DNA from: Bacillota bacterium
GTDB lineage: Bacteria; Bacillota; DTU065
Direction of reading: 5' to 3'
DNA: 8,815 bases
Assembly: GCA_012842235.1 (NCBI GenBank)
Contig: DUTE01000027.1
Coordinates: forward strand, 1-8,815
Positions 6,988 to 8,815 of this stretch are shown one piece after another (within the stretch, counting starts at the first letter, position 1; each line of letters begins with the position of its first letter). A program made the translations under genes and the position numbers. The notes beneath the pieces were generated by a model that made no database searches, had not been told where the DNA came from, and saw only the letters and a list, made by a program, of their open reading frames with translations.

Positions 6988-8094
6988 CTAATCAATTTTC
7001 GGAGGTGGAGCAGTAGTATTACCTGCTATAATTGGTGCAGGCAATACTACTTTGCCAAGAGGAATACTTGCATTTATGGCTGTGACTATTTGTTCAGCCA
7101 ATTTTGTTCCTAAAAGATCTGGATCTTGCCTGGCAGTTGTTAAGCGTAGTTCGGAAAATGAGAAGTTCAAATCGTCAAATCCAGTTACAGATAAGTCCTC
7201 AGGGATACTAAAGCCCATACTAATAGCTTTGTCGATTACCTTAAATGCATCAACATCATCTTTGGCAACGATAGCTGTAGGTCTGTCTTTAGATTCAGAT
7301 AGAATTAACATAAGTTTGTGCAGGCCATCGTTTCCTTCAGGGATAACCCAATCATAGTTAATAGTTAGACCATTTTTGGCAATGGTATGTAGATAGCCAT
7401 GAAATCTGTCTTCAACGCTTGTGGGTGTATGTGGTAATGTGCCGTAAAATCCAATGCGCTTATGTCCCAAAGAAACAAGGTGCTGAACTAAAGTAGAGAT
7501 ACCACTATAATTGTCGACAAGAACATAACCTGTGTCTAAGCCTTTGATGGTTTTGTCATAAAGGATTAAAGGATATCCATCAGCTACTAGTTGAAAAGCA
7601 AAATGGCTTGGAGGCCGATAGGCTTGATCTTCAGGTAACCAGATTATTCCAGCGTTTTCTTTAGCCAAACGCTTAAGTTGGAGATTTTCGTTATCAATGT
7701 TGTAATTTGACTGAGATAGCACTAAATTAAAGTTTTTTGCTTGGAGATAGCTTTCGACTTTACTTATAACTGTAGCAGCTATGTTGCGAGGATGTTGTTG
7801 GGTAAGATCAGGTAACAGGAAAGCGATACTCTTTGAGTTTTGCTGATTTTGAACTCTTTTTGGTCTGTTTGCAATAACGAAGGTTCCTCTTCCTTGTTGT
7901 TTACAAACAAGGCCTTCTTGAACCAATGATTCAATGGCTTGCCTTACAGTTGTACGACTAACATTGTACAGGTCCACAATTTCGTCTTCACCAGGTAGTT
8001 TAGTACCAACAGGAATAGTTCCACTGACAATTTTTTGCTTCAGCAATGTAAAAAGCTGTTGGTACAAAGGAATAGGGCTTTTTCTGTCAATCAT
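6988..8094 (-). CDS. GntR-family transcriptional regulator with LacI-type sensor domain (AraR-like architecture)
   Basis: A 368-residue chimeric regulator. Residues 1-75 form a GntR winged helix: PLYQQLFTLLKQKI (9-22), GTKLPGEDEIVDLYNVSRTTVRQAIESLVQEGLV (30-63 region) and the wing QGRGTFVI (67-74). After a short linker, residues about 88-360 form a LacI/periplasmic-binding-like ligand domain, with DNYSGISTLVQHLVSLGHKRIGFYG (194-218 region), RPTAIVAKDD (271-280) and VTGFDDLNFS (303-312). This is the architecture of the arabinose repressor AraR, so a sugar-like ligand is usual for the family, but no sugar gene is present here. The start at 8094 is chosen because GGAGGT lies 6 nt upstream; the longer frame to 8130 would read the binding site as protein. 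It lies directly upstream of korAB on the same strand with a 126-nt gap. Targets and ligand are unknown. Confidence 0.93.
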   Translation of the reverse strand: MIDRKSPIPLYQQLFTLLKQKIVSGTIPVGTKLPGEDEIVDLYNVSRTTVRQAIESLVQEGLVCKQQGRGTFVIANRPKRVQNQQNSKSIAFLLPDLTQQHPRNIAATVISKVESYLQAKNFNLVLSQSNYNIDNENLQLKRLAKENAGIIWLPEDQAYRPPSHFAFQLVADGYPLILYDKTIKGLDTGYVLVDNYSGISTLVQHLVSLGHKRIGFYGTLPHTPTSVEDRFHGYLHTIAKNGLTINYDWVIPEGNDGLHKLMLILSESKDRPTAIVAKDDVDAFKVIDKAISMGFSIPEDLSVTGFDDLNFSFSELRLTTARQDPDLLGTKLAEQIVTAINASIPLGKVVLPAPIIAGNTTAPPPKID

Positions 8095-8100
8095 ATTTGC

Positions 8101-8106
8101 ACCTCC
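8101..8106 (-). promoter_or_regulatory. Ribosome binding site of the GntR/LacI regulator
   Basis: GGAGGT lies 6 nt upstream of the ATG at 8094 and selects it over the ATG at 8130. Confidence 0.85.
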
Positions 8107-8155
8107 AAATAACATAATACTTAAGAACAATATCTATTATGGTTTTCTTGTTTAA

Positions 8156-8184
8156 ATGATTTTGTTCCTGCAACACATTGTCAA
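8156..8184 (-). promoter_or_regulatory. Probable sigma-A promoter of the regulator gene
   Basis: A perfect -35 TTGACA (8184-8179), a 17-nt spacer and AATCAT (8161-8156; 4 of 6 to the -10) predict a start near 8149 and a leader of about 55 nt. An inverted repeat TTTGTT (8188-8183) with AACAAA (8166-8161) spans the -35 and spacer. It is a candidate operator for autoregulation, but the arms are only 6 bp. Confidence 0.55.
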
Positions 8185-8815
8185 CAAATATTAAGCAAAA
8201 ATAGCAACAGCAATTTTAGGCAGTTTAAACGGTTTTCTACAATGCGTTCGCTTTTTTTTCATCATAAGCAGCCTAGATAAGCTAGGCAAAATAGACTTAC
8301 TCTTTTTCTTAACGTAGTATAGGCTCCATCATACCATCCACTAATTCTTATACGTTTTCACAAGAAGTGAAGTGTTTGTTCTTACGATATTCTGTGGTGT
8401 GGCTGATGCAATCCGTCGCAGTTGTTCTTTTGTTAGAATGTTATTTTGCAGAAGTAACAGAAGTTAACAGTTTTGCTAGTTTAACTTAATTTTAAAATTA
8501 ACCCTTTAAAAATGATGCTCTTAACCTGTAATTCGTTGTTGATCATCAATTAGAACTGATTGTCTAGCAAATCTCTTTCCATCGTTTTTGCCAAATAATG
8601 AGTTAGCTCATGGGGTATTCTCTGTAAATGGAATCTATTGATCGAGAGTTTGAGATTTTTGCAAATAAATGGTCTTTGAATTTTCAAAATTATTATTGTG
8701 TTTGTTTCAAAGCCACGAAAAGATGGCTGTGCATATAGGAGCAAGGAGCGAGCTTGGTGCTTTAATTAGCTCTATTGTAACCACTGGCGTAGTGGAACTC
8801 ATTCCAGAATGTCAA
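8185..8815. other. About 630 bases with no supported gene
   Basis: No frame here combines a start, a ribosome binding site and recognisable protein. What can be seen: a small hairpin GCCTAG/CTAGGC (8271-8287) without a T run; a 33-codon minus-strand open stretch without a start codon (8439-8341) beginning ILTKEQLRRI; a perfect 16-bp AT palindrome TTAATTTTAAAATTAA (8486-8501); and a tandem AGAAGTAACAG / AGAAGTTAACAG (8450-8470). At the right edge the minus strand is open for 17 codons, ending in a TAA at 8764-8762 (LTFWNEFHYASGYNRAN). This could be the 3' end of a gene lying beyond the window. On the plus strand, CCACT/AGTGG and GGAA/TTCC stems cluster near 8780-8805. The stretch may be simple intergenic DNA or a decayed gene region. 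Confidence 0.5.

Noticed and set aside
8271..8287. GCCTAG/CTAGGC hairpin considered as a terminator.
   Set aside because: It has only 6 bp and no T run following it on either strand.
8550..8744. A 64-codon minus-strand frame beginning with TTG.
   Set aside because: It has no ribosome binding site and no recognisable domain; it is typical of a chance open frame.
8669..8815. A plus-strand frame from ATG 8669 (second ATG 8723) open to the window edge.
   Set aside because: Neither ATG has a ribosome binding site, and the opposite strand is also open here; the sequence is not recognised.

Overview
The window looks like the chromosome of a low-GC Gram-positive bacterium (Bacillota), most likely an anaerobe. 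The signs are AT-rich DNA with strong AGGAGG-type ribosome binding sites, a YitT-family membrane protein, a GntR/LacI-type chimeric regulator, a yybP-ykoY (manganese) riboswitch and a CoA-type 2-oxoacid:ferredoxin oxidoreductase. The genus cannot be fixed from the sequence alone.

Layout: a YitT-family protein (260-1204, +) converges on a SERCA-like P-type cation ATPase (1336-3996, -). A 75-nt imperfect inverted repeat, probably the yitT terminator, lies between them. Upstream of the ATPase, on its strand, is a well-formed yybP-ykoY riboswitch with an overlapping intrinsic terminator (about 4137-4023). Next come the overlapping korA-korB genes (6861-4283, -), which encode a two-subunit 2-oxoacid:ferredoxin oxidoreductase with the gamma domain fused to alpha. 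A GntR-type regulator with a LacI-like sensor domain follows (6988-8094, -), with a good promoter upstream. The last ~630 bases hold no gene I can support, only short open frames and small palindromes.

How it works together: the riboswitch is built as an ON switch. The 3' strand of its closing helix is also the 5' arm of the terminator, so Mn2+ binding should block termination and turn on the ATPase. This argues that the pump exports Mn2+ (perhaps with Ca2+), although its sequence alone would be annotated as a Ca2+ ATPase. KorAB would interconvert a 2-oxoacid plus CoA with an acyl-CoA and CO2, using ferredoxin encoded elsewhere. The regulator sits just upstream of korAB on the same strand, but its ligand and targets cannot be read from the window. 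I did not find a clearly new multi-gene system. The points most worth a second look are the manganese switch/pump pairing and the glutamine that replaces an expected Fe-S cysteine in KorB.
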